64,000 nucleotides of DNA from Flavobacteriia bacterium 40-80. Lineage in GTDB: Bacteria > Bacteroidota > Bacteroidia > Flavobacteriales_D > Crocinitomicaceae. The notes under the pieces are model-generated. The model saw nothing but the letters and a program-made list of their open reading frames with translations. It was not told the DNA's origin and searched no databases. The stretch is taken from contig MKVF01000004.1 of NCBI GenBank assembly GCA_001899145.1, forward strand, positions 145,896 through 209,895, read 5' to 3'. How positions within the stretch are numbered: the first letter of the stretch is position 1; each line of letters starts with the position of its first letter. The translations under genes were made by a program, and so were the position numbers. Shown here one piece after another: positions 1-8,170 of this stretch.

Positions 1-2
1 TC

Positions 3-1832
3 GGGTTGTCATTAGATAACAGCATCCTCAAAACGTGGATTGAGCTGATCTTTAAGGTACAGAAAGGTCTCCAAAATAAACCGGCGGCTTATCATAAAGA
101 TATTTTTGAAATCTGCTTCCATCCTTTTATCGAAGAGATCCTAACAGAAGAAGAGAAACAGGAGCTGATCCTGTTTGAAACAAACTTCAAAAAGAACAAC
201 CTCATTTACGCCAGCCCGGGCTCATTGAAATTACCAGGAAAAATCAAATCCGTTTTTGAATTGATCTACACCAAATGGGAAAATAACTGGCTCTTTGCGA
301 TCGAAAAGATCAGAGATATCAACAGCCGGATCTATCACTATCTGAAAAAGGAAAACGAGTACGAAAAAGCGCTTCTTGAAACGTTCGACAGTGGTATTAT
401 TGACCTGCAAAACTGTGCTTCCGAAGGAATCCCTGAAATGGGGCTCGGAACATTTAAAAACCTGTTTACGCAACATTACGCGTCTCTTACTATCTCTTAC
501 TTCGGGAATCCGATCGACGGACTGCAGATCATGGGATTACTGGAAACAAGAATGCTGGACTTCAAACGGATCATCTGCATTGGCATCAATGAAAAGAACA
601 TGCCACCAAACAATCAGATAAATTCTCTGATACCAATGGATTTAAGAAGCTATTTCGGCTTACCGACCGTTCGTGAGAAACAGGGAATTTTTGCACATCA
701 CTTTTATCGTTTACTGCATGAAACCGAAGAATTACACCTCACCTATTCTACGAATATGGAAGGAATGAATTCTTCCGAAAAATCGCGTTACATCATGCAG
801 CTGGAGCTGGAGTTAACGAAAACCAATCCGAACATCCGGTTTAATTACAGCGATTATACCATTGATAACAATGAAGTATTGATCAACGATACTGTCATTG
901 AGAAAAATGAGTATAACCTGGAATTGATAAAAAACTACCTCGAACAGGGCGCTTCCGCATCAGCGTTGGGAAGTTACTATACTTGCCCGCTGGATTTTTT
1001 CTATAAATACATTCTCAGGTTCGGAGAGGAAATCCGTATTGAAGAAGACATTGAAGCTTCAACGTTCGGAAGCCTTATTCATGAAACACTGGAAACACTT
1101 TATGAACCACTGGCAAATAACACGTTGAAAGATAAAGATACGATTCTCAAAAGATTCGATGGTGAGCAATTGAAATTTTTCAGAAAGCACGCGGATTATG
1201 AATTAACACAGCACTTTGAAAAGCATTTTAAAAGCAAAGAGGCCTTTTCTTCGGGAAAAAACCGCTTAAACTTTGAAATGGCAAGCCGTCTGATCCGCAA
1301 CTTTTTCGATTACGAAAAAAAGCATCTGGAAACAACGGAAGAAGTGATTTATATCGAAGCGCTGGAACAAAAACTGACTGCAGAAATACCTTACATTTCA
1401 CTGGGAAACTCCGAAGAAACCATTACACTCCGGCTGAAAGGAATTATCGATCGGATCGATTACCACACTAACGGTTATCATATCATTGACTACAAATCAG
1501 GAAAGGTAGAATATAACAAGCTGAAAATAAAGGAAGTTTCAGAAGAAGCTCTTTACAAGGCATGTGTAAATTATAAATATTTTCTGCAATATTATTTTTA
1601 CTTATACCTGTTCTATAAAAATCATGGATTTTGCCCTCAGACGGTTACTTTCGTTTCTTTTGTAAACCTGAAAGAAGTGGAGAGTATCCATAATGACGGC
1701 CAGATCTTCGAGGCTATGGTGGAGTTATTTCCTAAAGTAATGCAACGTATTGTTAGTGATCTTTGTAATCGGCAGGAGCCTTTCATACATAAAGAAAAAA
1801 ATGGTTACAGTTACTGTAATTTCTGTGTATAA
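3..1832 (+). CDS. AddB-like PD-(D/E)XK nuclease, 5' end outside window
   Basis: The frame is open from the left edge, so the gene begins upstream; about 609 residues are visible. Residue numbers count the TTG at position 6 as 1. The N-terminal part resembles the inactive helicase-like half of AddB-type proteins. The C-terminal part is a RecB-family nuclease: His359 in GSLIHE, Asp482 in GIIDRID, and Asp495/Lys497 in DYKSGK are the expected catalytic set. Cys327 (YTCPLDF) lies just before the nuclease, as does the first ligand of the AddB iron-sulfur staple, but the C-terminus ends with only C-x2-C and one more residue, so the fourth cysteine is absent. Expected role, from the family: processing of double-strand DNA ends for recombinational repair with an AddA-like helicase, which would lie upstream. 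Confidence 0.85.
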   Translation, partial: GLSLDNSILKTWIELIFKVQKGLQNKPAAYHKDIFEICFHPFIEEILTEEEKQELILFETNFKKNNLIYASPGSLKLPGKIKSVFELIYTKWENNWLFAIEKIRDINSRIYHYLKKENEYEKALLETFDSGIIDLQNCASEGIPEMGLGTFKNLFTQHYASLTISYFGNPIDGLQIMGLLETRMLDFKRIICIGINEKNMPPNNQINSLIPMDLRSYFGLPTVREKQGIFAHHFYRLLHETEELHLTYSTNMEGMNSSEKSRYIMQLELELTKTNPNIRFNYSDYTIDNNEVLINDTVIEKNEYNLELIKNYLEQGASASALGSYYTCPLDFFYKYILRFGEEIRIEEDIEASTFGSLIHETLETLYEPLANNTLKDKDTILKRFDGEQLKFFRKHADYELTQHFEKHFKSKEAFSSGKNRLNFEMASRLIRNFFDYEKKHLETTEEVIYIEALEQKLTAEIPYISLGNSEETITLRLKGIIDRIDYHTNGYHIIDYKSGKVEYNKLKIKEVSEEALYKACVNYKYFLQYYFYLYLFYKNHGFCPQTVTFVSFVNLKEVESIHNDGQIFEAMVELFPKVMQRIVSDLCNRQEPFIHKEKNGYSYCNFCV

Positions 1833-1878
1833 TAAAATTAGCGCAAAACCGAAATTTATATTGTCAAATCAAAAGTTA

Positions 1879-3456
1879 TTATCCTCCGTTGGGCAGGTAA
1901 TTCTTTCTTCCCGAAGTCAGCTCCTGACGGAATTTTTCCTGGGCGATCTGTTCAATGGACTTTTTATCAATTTTAGATTCCAGCCAGGCAATAATATCCA
2001 GGTACATAAACGGGCGCTGCTCAAACTTTGATTCACTCAGCTTCTTTAAACGGCTCAAAAGCTGCTTAAAGCTTTTCGTTACTTCTGAAGGCAACAGTTT
2101 CGGAACATTCCGGATATAGTTCAGTACCTCCCTTTGAACTCCTTGTAAATCACCATTTTTACTCAGATAACGATAAACCGATTTCAACTGATATTCAACC
2201 AGCATATCATTCCCCAGCTCATAATGAGCGATCAATATAAGAATATGAGCAAAAGATAAAATATCTTCCCGCAGCGACTGATTTTTGAGTGCAAGCACCT
2301 GATTCAGATAATGAATGGCTTTTTTAAAGTCACCTGTTCCAAAATACAAGCAAGCGATCTTGTAATAAAGAACTATGATCCGGTGCGTATCTATCTTTGT
2401 TTCAGCAGCATCCAGAAAATCCGTTATTTCGCCTATGCAGCGAAGCCCCCGGCTGTATTCTCCCTGAAGAAACCTCAAATTCAGCAGGTTAGTATAGGTA
2501 TATTGCTGATGCAGCAACTGAATATTTTCACTTTCTTTCTCTGATGGTTTCAATTGCTCAAAATAATCAAATGCTGCCTGCATCCGTTTGTAATTTCTTA
2601 GGTAAAATAAAACTAAAATAAGGTTGTGAATACTCTTAAAGAACAGCTCCTTATTCTGTTCTGCCTGAAATTTATTTTCCTTAAACAAATCAACCGTTTT
2701 CTGTGCATATTTGAAGCACATCAGGAAATCCTGCTGAATATAGTAATAACGAAAATAGGCACTATACAAATGGAATTTTTCTGTGAAGCTCAGTTTTTTA
2801 TAATCAATATCCGGGAGCTTGGACTGAAAAAAATCACGGACAAACATGAAATCTTTTTCATCTCTGACAAAGCCAACTTTCAGATACAGGGAATAGAGCT
2901 GTAAAGACAGATTGGACAAACTTACCAAACCGTTCACCCGCTCTTCTATTTTGAGGCTTTTAGCTGACAGCTCATCTGCCCGCGCACCTATGCTCCTCGT
3001 CACGTACTGCGATTCAATGAATTTAATTTTTTCGATGATCAGCAAATTCTGAATGGAATTATCCAGCTTTATGGCAAGAAACTTCGCCTTTTCCAGGAGC
3101 TTCAACGACTGAAGATACAATCCCCTCATATACAAAAGCTCTGCATTCTCTATATGCTCGTTTACCTCAAATTCAAGGATTTTATTCGAAGAGTTCAAAC
3201 GGATGGAAGTCAGCAGCTGCCTGTATAAATGTGCCTTAAGATTTGCAAGCTGTACCTTTTTAATCTGAGGATTCTTCTTGATGATCTCCTCATCAGAAGC
3301 ATCAGGGAACTTTTCTAAAAAGTCAAACAGCACAAGGAATTTTAATTCCTCCGGATTGGATGTGGTTCTTTTGGCGAACAGCTTAAAACTTCGTTTTTCT
3401 GCCTTGGAAAGTGATAAAATCAGCTTATTTAAACCCTCTGAAACTGTACTAGACAT
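1879..3456 (-). CDS. Conserved hypothetical helical-repeat protein
   Basis: A soluble protein of 525 residues with no signal peptide or membrane segment. It is rich in Leu, Tyr, Phe and Lys and looks all-helical. Segments such as ALLYMRGLYLQSLKLLEKAK and ACLYFGTGDFKKAIHYLNQ have TPR-like spacing, so a TPR or similar solenoid is likely. The first 60 residues look like a separate basic helical domain. I recognise it only as a type of conserved protein found in Bacteroidota; the function is unknown, and a scaffold role is inference. It is convergent with the nuclease gene (46 nt between stops) and is transcribed away from the small RNA locus at 3.6 kb. It stands alone, not in an operon. Confidence 0.8.
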   Translation of the reverse strand: MSSTVSEGLNKLILSLSKAEKRSFKLFAKRTTSNPEELKFLVLFDFLEKFPDASDEEIIKKNPQIKKVQLANLKAHLYRQLLTSIRLNSSNKILEFEVNEHIENAELLYMRGLYLQSLKLLEKAKFLAIKLDNSIQNLLIIEKIKFIESQYVTRSIGARADELSAKSLKIEERVNGLVSLSNLSLQLYSLYLKVGFVRDEKDFMFVRDFFQSKLPDIDYKKLSFTEKFHLYSAYFRYYYIQQDFLMCFKYAQKTVDLFKENKFQAEQNKELFFKSIHNLILVLFYLRNYKRMQAAFDYFEQLKPSEKESENIQLLHQQYTYTNLLNLRFLQGEYSRGLRCIGEITDFLDAAETKIDTHRIIVLYYKIACLYFGTGDFKKAIHYLNQVLALKNQSLREDILSFAHILILIAHYELGNDMLVEYQLKSVYRYLSKNGDLQGVQREVLNYIRNVPKLLPSEVTKSFKQLLSRLKKLSESKFEQRPFMYLDIIAWLESKIDKKSIEQIAQEKFRQELTSGRKNYLPNGG

Positions 3457-3556
3457 CGTAAAAAAAGTATAGTGAAAAATGAATTAAGCTATTTAAAATA
3501 AGTATGTTAAAAAATATTTTTAAATTTTGAATATCGTAAAATACAATTTTTTTTGT

Positions 3557-3587
3557 TTTGCATATCCACTATGAACGCATAACTTTG
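3557..3587 (+). promoter_or_regulatory. Bacteroidota-type promoter of the 3.6-kb small RNA
   Basis: TTTG at 3557-3560, a 19-nt spacer, then TAACTTTG at 3580-3587. This is an exact match to the Bacteroidota consensus TTTG-N19..21-TAnnTTTG, and the best promoter in the window together with that of tRNA-Phe. Transcription would start near 3593-3595. There is no protein gene downstream on this strand, only an intrinsic terminator. Confidence 0.75.
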
Positions 3588-3593
3588 TCGTAC

Positions 3594-3686
3594 ACTTTGG
3601 ATGAATAAAAAATCATAAAGACAGAGTAGGGGTACTCGATTTTGATTAGTAGTGGGAAGGCAGCCGAATGGTTGCCTTCCTTTTTT
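3594..3686 (+). ncRNA. Candidate small RNA, about 93 nt
   Basis: The stretch lies between a consensus promoter (3557-3587) and a strong intrinsic terminator (3655-3686) on the plus strand, while both neighbouring genes are on the minus strand. It can fold a compact hairpin at 3624-3637, GAGTA-GGGG-TACTC, with a G4 loop, followed by an unpaired U/A-rich stretch and the terminator stem. The only reading frame with ATG is five codons (3601-3618, MNKKS), so it is unlikely to be an mRNA. It lacks the conserved loop of the SRP RNA and is too short for 6S or tmRNA. It could be a trans-acting regulator; the targets cannot be read from the sequence. Confidence 0.55.
3655..3686 (+). terminator. Intrinsic terminator of the small RNA
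   Basis: GGAAGGCAGCC, a GAAT loop, then GGTTGCCTTCC form an 11-bp stem (3655-3680) followed by six T. The T run is on the plus-strand side only, so it does not serve paaZ, which ends at 3696 on the minus strand. Confidence 0.8.
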
Positions 3687-3695
3687 ATTTTTTGG

Positions 3696-5747
3696 CTATT
3701 TTGACTGATCCAGCTTTTTCACCATTGTCAGGATCGTTGCAATAGCAACTGTCTCTCCCGTTTCATCATAAACATCTACCAGGAATTTCACAATTCCTTT
3801 CGCGATATCATCTTCTGAACGTTTTTCCTGATCGATTTTTTCCTTTACTGTAAAACGGACACCTATTGTTGCTCCAGGATAAACAGGTTTCACGAAACGA
3901 GCTTCTTCCAGTCCGTAATTTAATAATACAGGACCTTTTTTCGGATCCACGAACAAACCTGCCGCTTTAGATAAAATGAAATATCCGTGCGCTACACGTC
4001 TTTCGAAAATGGTTCCTTCCAAAGAAGTTGCATCCATGTGTGCATAGAAATTATCTCCTGAAACATTCGCAAAATTCACGATGTCGGCATCTGTCACAGT
4101 ATGCTTGTGCGTAAATACTGTATCCCCGATTTTCAATTCTTCAAAATACTGTCTGAAAACATGCGGATTGGCTTCCGGCATCGCCGCGCCCACTTGAAAC
4201 TGCTTGGTTATCGCGGTAATTGTCGTAGGATGCCCCTGAATAGCTGTACGCTGCATATAATGTAAAACACCGCGCTTTCCACCCATTTCCTCACCTCCTC
4301 CTGCTCTTCCCGGACCTCCGTGAACAAGCAACGGCATTGGAGAACCATGTCCTGTGCTTTCTTTTGCACAATCTTTATTCAATACCAGGATGCGGCCGTG
4401 CATTGACGCTGCTCCCAACACATATTCTGTCGCTTCCTTGTCACTCGGAGTGACAATAGAGGATACAAGCGATCCTTTCCCCATTTTAGCCAGCTCAATC
4501 GCGTCTTCTATGTTTTTATACGGCATAATAGTAGAAACAGGTCCAAATGCTTCGATCTCATGCACGTCTGTTTTTCGGAACGGATCATCATTGAAGAATA
4601 GAACCGGAGAGAAAAATGCTCCTTTTGAACGGTCTGCTCCGATCACCTCAAAGCTTTCCATATCTCCGAAAACAACTTCCTGGGTCTTTTTCAACGCCTC
4701 CACTGCTTCCAGCACTGCTTTCACCTGTCCTGCAGATGCTAAAGCTCCCATTCGCACACCTTCCGCTTTCGGATGGCCAATAGTTGTAGAAGCCAGGCGC
4801 TTGGAAACAGCTATTTTAACATCGTTCACCAGTTCTTCCGGAACCATGATACGACGAACCGCCGTACACTTCTGCCCTGCCTTGATTGTGATTTCTTTTG
4901 TCACTTCTTTTACGAATAGATCAAACTCTTCTGTTCCCGGCTTCGCTTCTTTTCCAAGAATCATCGCATTTAAAGAATCCGCCTCCAGGTTAAACGGAAC
5001 ATTTTCCCGTGCAATTACAGGTTTTGATTTCAGCATCAAACCGGTTGAAGCGCTTCCTGTAAATGTTACCACATCCTGAGAAGTCACGGAATCAATCAAT
5101 TCTCTGGCAGAACCAGAGATCAATTGTAAAGAGCCTTCCGGCAGGATCTTTGAGTCAACGATATCTTTTACTACGGCTTCTGTTAAAAACCCCGTTATAG
5201 AAGAGGGCTTTACCACCGCAGGAACGCCCGCCAGTAAATTAACCGCGATCTTTTCCAGCATTCCCCAGACAGGGAAGTTAAATGCGTTAATATGAATTGC
5301 AACACCTTCTTTCGGTACCATAATATGGTGTCCTATAAAGGAACCGTTCTTTGATAGTGGTGCTGCCTGTCCGTCCACGTAATAAGGCAGATCCGGGAAC
5401 TGCTTTCTCAAAGAAGCATTGGCGAATAAATTTCCTATACCGCCTTCAATATCAATCCAGGAATCCACACGGGTAGCTCCTGTCCTGTAGCTTATTTCGT
5501 AATACTTTTCTTTTCTCTCCAACAGGTATAAAGCCAGTGCTTTCAGCATCCTTCCTCTTTCCTGGAAGGTCATTTTTCTCAGCACTTTGGCTCCTTCTGT
5601 TCTGCCATATTGCAAAACAGCCTCAAAGTCAATCCCTTTAGAGGATGCCTCACCGATTACATCTCCTGTAACTGCGTCATAAACCGTCGTCTCCGCTCCT
5701 TCTCCCGCAACCCACCGGCCTAATACATAATTCTTAATAGTGTCCAT
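3696..5747 (-). CDS. paaZ: Bifunctional aldehyde dehydrogenase/enoyl-CoA hydratase PaaZ
   Basis: A protein of 683 residues, the usual PaaZ length. Residues 1-520 are an aldehyde dehydrogenase with Glu255 (FNLEAD) and nucleophile Cys294 (GQKCTAV). Residues 535-683 are a MaoC-type hydratase with Asp565 and His570 in GDNFYAH, the same spacing as the catalytic pair of the E. coli enzyme. The known reaction is hydrolytic opening of the oxepin-CoA ring in phenylacetate breakdown, then oxidation of the aldehyde to 3-oxo-5,6-dehydrosuberyl-CoA. No paaABCE, paaK or thiolase gene lies nearby, so the rest of the pathway is elsewhere or the enzyme works on another aldehyde-CoA. It is a single-gene unit, divergent from exbB. 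Confidence 0.92.
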   Translation of the reverse strand: MDTIKNYVLGRWVAGEGAETTVYDAVTGDVIGEASSKGIDFEAVLQYGRTEGAKVLRKMTFQERGRMLKALALYLLERKEKYYEISYRTGATRVDSWIDIEGGIGNLFANASLRKQFPDLPYYVDGQAAPLSKNGSFIGHHIMVPKEGVAIHINAFNFPVWGMLEKIAVNLLAGVPAVVKPSSITGFLTEAVVKDIVDSKILPEGSLQLISGSARELIDSVTSQDVVTFTGSASTGLMLKSKPVIARENVPFNLEADSLNAMILGKEAKPGTEEFDLFVKEVTKEITIKAGQKCTAVRRIMVPEELVNDVKIAVSKRLASTTIGHPKAEGVRMGALASAGQVKAVLEAVEALKKTQEVVFGDMESFEVIGADRSKGAFFSPVLFFNDDPFRKTDVHEIEAFGPVSTIMPYKNIEDAIELAKMGKGSLVSSIVTPSDKEATEYVLGAASMHGRILVLNKDCAKESTGHGSPMPLLVHGGPGRAGGGEEMGGKRGVLHYMQRTAIQGHPTTITAITKQFQVGAAMPEANPHVFRQYFEELKIGDTVFTHKHTVTDADIVNFANVSGDNFYAHMDATSLEGTIFERRVAHGYFILSKAAGLFVDPKKGPVLLNYGLEEARFVKPVYPGATIGVRFTVKEKIDQEKRSEDDIAKGIVKFLVDVYDETGETVAIATILTMVKKLDQSK

Positions 5748-5878
5748 ACTATGATTTCAATTTTAGCGTCTTAAAATTATAAATTAAGTTCGAACACAGG
5801 AAAGCGGAAGTCAAAAAAAGAACTCGTACCGCATTTTACAGCTTAAATTGCACACTTCAATAAAATTTAAAATTAAAG

Positions 5879-5912
5879 TTTGCTTTTATTAAATCCCTTT
5901 TTACTATGTTTG
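5879..5912 (+). promoter_or_regulatory. Promoter of the exbB operon
   Basis: TTTG at 5879-5882, a 22-nt spacer, and TATGTTTG at 5905-5912 match the Bacteroidota boxes, with a spacer one base over the usual range. Transcription would start near 5919, giving a leader of about 38 nt before exbB. Confidence 0.55.
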
Positions 5913-5956
5913 AAGCATAAAATGTAAAACTAAACGAAAAATTAAAAGTATTAATT

Positions 5957-6784
5957 ATGAGTAAAGAAGTTAAAACAGCGACTGCAAGCAACAAAACAGC
6001 GGGTGGATTTTCTGCACTTTTGTCTGCTATTTCCATCGTTATTGCATTGATCATCGGTATCATTATTTACAAATTCATCTTGGGTAACCCGGCAAACTTT
6101 ATCGATAACAATCCGGAAGGTGAACCACTAAAAGGAAATTTCCTTGGTGTAGTTTACAAAGGTGGGGTAATCGTACCTGTCCTTATCGCCGTGAACCTTA
6201 TCGTTATCATCTTCATGTTTGAGCGTTTCCTGACATTGGCAAAAATCAAAGGGCAAGGAAAATTAGACGCTTTCATTGAAAAAGTAAAACACTTACTTGC
6301 AAACGGAAACGTGGATGCTGCTTTAACTGAGTGCAACAAACAAAAAGGATCTTTAGCAAACGTAGTTCGTGCTGGTTTATTAAAATACAAATTGTTACAG
6401 GACGATACTTCTCTGGATAAAGAGAAAAAAATCGAAGCAGTTAAGCAAGAGTTGGAAGAAGCTATCACATTAGAAGGTCCGATGATGTCTAAAAACCTGG
6501 TGATCTTATCAACAATTGCTTCCGTATCCGTATTGATCGGTCTTGTAGGAACAGTATTGGGGATGATCCGTGCATTCGCGGCGATGTCTCACGGTACTCC
6601 GGACACAGCACAGTTAGCAACAGGTATCTCTGAGGCTTTGATCAACACGGCTCTTGGTATCTTCGGTTCATTGATCGCGATCATCTTCTACAACCTCTTC
6701 TCTACAAAAGTTGACCAGATGACACATGCAATGGACGAAGCAAGCTTCACTATTGTTCAGGATTTCTCTAAATCTGTAAGATAA
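5957..6784 (+). CDS. exbB: ExbB-type proton channel (MotA/TolQ/ExbB family)
   Basis: A protein of 275 residues with four predicted membrane segments: an extra N-terminal one at about 22-42, then about 70-92, 173-198 and 218-242. The last two, with their Gly/Ala-rich faces (VGTVLGMIRAF and NTALGIFGSLIA), are typical of ExbB/TolQ channels. ExbB forms the inner-membrane proton channel around the ExbD dimer and drives TonB. It is the first gene of exbB-exbD-exbD-tonB with short gaps (35, 12 and 4 nt). The promoter lies at 5879-5912. The extra N-terminal helix is common in Bacteroidota ExbB proteins. Confidence 0.93.
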   Translation: MSKEVKTATASNKTAGGFSALLSAISIVIALIIGIIIYKFILGNPANFIDNNPEGEPLKGNFLGVVYKGGVIVPVLIAVNLIVIIFMFERFLTLAKIKGQGKLDAFIEKVKHLLANGNVDAALTECNKQKGSLANVVRAGLLKYKLLQDDTSLDKEKKIEAVKQELEEAITLEGPMMSKNLVILSTIASVSVLIGLVGTVLGMIRAFAAMSHGTPDTAQLATGISEALINTALGIFGSLIAIIFYNLFSTKVDQMTHAMDEASFTIVQDFSKSVR

Positions 6785-6819
6785 TTAGTATTCGTTCTAT
6801 AAAAAAATAAATAGAAAGT

Positions 6820-7521
6820 ATGGCAAAAATCAGTAAACCAAAATCAGCACCTGCTATCGACATGACGCCGATGGTGGACCTTGCTTTCCTCTTGGTTACG
6901 TTCTTCATGCTTTCTGCTAATTTCCGTCAGGACGAAGTAGTTGTTATTGATATTCCTGCTAGTATCTCCGAAGAATTAATGCCTAAAGATTTTTTACAGA
7001 TCTCTGTAAGCAAGCAAGGCAAAGTATTTATCGGATTTTCAGGAAATGAGGAGGTTAAGAAAGGTATCCTTGCAGATCTGATGGAGAAGACAAAGATCCA
7101 GCTGACAACAGAGCAGGCTGCCAATTTTGTTGCTGCAACAGAATTAGGATCTTCTTTCAGAGACTTACCTCAGTATTTGTCTTTAACTTCTGAGCAACGT
7201 AAACAATTAGCAGATTCAGAAGACATGAATGCAATACCTGTTGATTCCACAAGAAACGAATTGAAAACGTGGGTCAAAACGGTTTATGAGCATTTGAATA
7301 ACGACGGAAAAGCACGTTTTGAAAAAATGGTAGCAGAAAATCCGGGATTGGATAAAAAGCAATTAGCTCAGGATATGAAACCTAAATTCATTCTGAAAGC
7401 GGATAAAGATGCTCCTTACCATTATGTTCAGGATGTGGTGAACACTTTTAAAGATTTAGACATGGATACGAAATTCTCGTTCATCACGAGCATGGAAGCG
7501 GATCCGAGAAAAGAGAAATAA
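6820..7521 (+). CDS. exbD: ExbD/TolR family protein, long form (first copy)
   Basis: A protein of 233 residues, much longer than E. coli ExbD (141). One N-terminal membrane helix at about 14-36 begins with DMTPMVDLAFLL, which holds the Asp essential for proton-motive-force use in ExbD. The rest is periplasmic. It contains an extra polar, largely helical stretch (about 75-190) before a final beta segment (KFILKADKDAPYHYVQDVVN) that is the usual ExbD/TolR fold. It would form a dimer, or a heterodimer with the next product, inside the ExbB ring. The DNA coding for the membrane helix is identical over 30 nt to the next gene. Confidence 0.92.
   Translation: MAKISKPKSAPAIDMTPMVDLAFLLVTFFMLSANFRQDEVVVIDIPASISEELMPKDFLQISVSKQGKVFIGFSGNEEVKKGILADLMEKTKIQLTTEQAANFVAATELGSSFRDLPQYLSLTSEQRKQLADSEDMNAIPVDSTRNELKTWVKTVYEHLNNDGKARFEKMVAENPGLDKKQLAQDMKPKFILKADKDAPYHYVQDVVNTFKDLDMDTKFSFITSMEADPRKEK
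6859..6888 (+). repeat. 30-nt perfect repeat shared with the second exbD copy
   Basis: Positions 6859-6888 and 7609-7638 are identical, although the two proteins share little elsewhere. The segment codes for DMTPMVDLAF, the proton-binding start of the membrane helix. The identity includes synonymous positions. Confidence 0.9.
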
Positions 7522-7533
7522 TAAAAGAACAAT

Positions 7534-8166
7534 ATGGCTCAAATACAAGATACCGGTAACGACAGCGGCAAAGGCAAAAAAAGACCGAAGCGCGGCATGC
7601 CGAATGTGGACATGACGCCGATGGTGGACCTTGCTTTCTTGTTGCTTACGTTCTTCGTAATGACAACGACTTTCTCCAAAGCGAAAGTAATGAAAGTAGT
7701 GTATCCTGCGAAGCCGAAGAATGAGAAAATTATCCCGGACAATGCGAAGATTAATAATGCATTAACCTTTCTGCTGACAAAAGACCATATCTATTACTAT
7801 GATGGTGAGTTCTTTACAGAAGGGAATAAAAAAGGAGAACCTGCAACAAAATTAACTGAAATTGAGCTGTCAGGTGTCCGAAAATTGTTAGCTGACCGCA
7901 ACAAATTTGTGATCGACAAAAAGAAAATTTATGCAGATCAGCTGTACAAAAAAGAAATCGCGGATACCACTTATGTCAAATTAATGACAGAAGCGCAGAA
8001 AGACCAGAAAGCAGTTAAAGTGTTGATCAAAACTGACGACAAAGCGCTTACAAAAGCATTTATCGATATGATAGATGAATGTATGATTGCTGACATTGGT
8101 ACCTACACTCACGTAGATATCAATCAAGACGAGTTAAATTTATTAAATGCAACTGTAAACAAGTAA
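7534..8166 (+). CDS. exbD: ExbD/TolR family protein (second copy)
   Basis: A protein of 210 residues with a basic N-terminus (KGKKRPKRG), one membrane helix at about 26-48 starting at VDMTPMVDLAFLLLTFF, and a periplasmic domain that ends in the ExbD-type segment VLIKTDDKALTKAFIDMIDE. It starts 12 nt after the first exbD and ends 4 nt before tonB. Two different ExbD proteins beside one ExbB are usual in Bacteroidota. Whether they form a heterodimer in one motor is inference. Confidence 0.92.
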   Translation: MAQIQDTGNDSGKGKKRPKRGMPNVDMTPMVDLAFLLLTFFVMTTTFSKAKVMKVVYPAKPKNEKIIPDNAKINNALTFLLTKDHIYYYDGEFFTEGNKKGEPATKLTEIELSGVRKLLADRNKFVIDKKKIYADQLYKKEIADTTYVKLMTEAQKDQKAVKVLIKTDDKALTKAFIDMIDECMIADIGTYTHVDINQDELNLLNATVNK

Positions 8167-8170
8167 AGTT

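Noticed and set aside
1750..2031. A 93-codon plus-strand frame past the end of the nuclease gene
   Set aside because: It is out of frame with the nuclease, antisense to the downstream gene, and has no protein-like features or cysteines that would complete the iron-sulfur site.
3655..3686. Similarity of the terminator region (GGAAGGCAGCC) to the SRP RNA loop
   Set aside because: The opposing strand of the SRP internal loop (GTCAGG-type) is absent, and the segment forms a plain terminator stem.
4354..5079. Open frame of 241 codons on the plus strand inside paaZ
   Set aside because: It lies wholly in a well-supported gene on the other strand, has no recognisable protein motif, and is rich in Ser and Thr as expected from the opposite frame.
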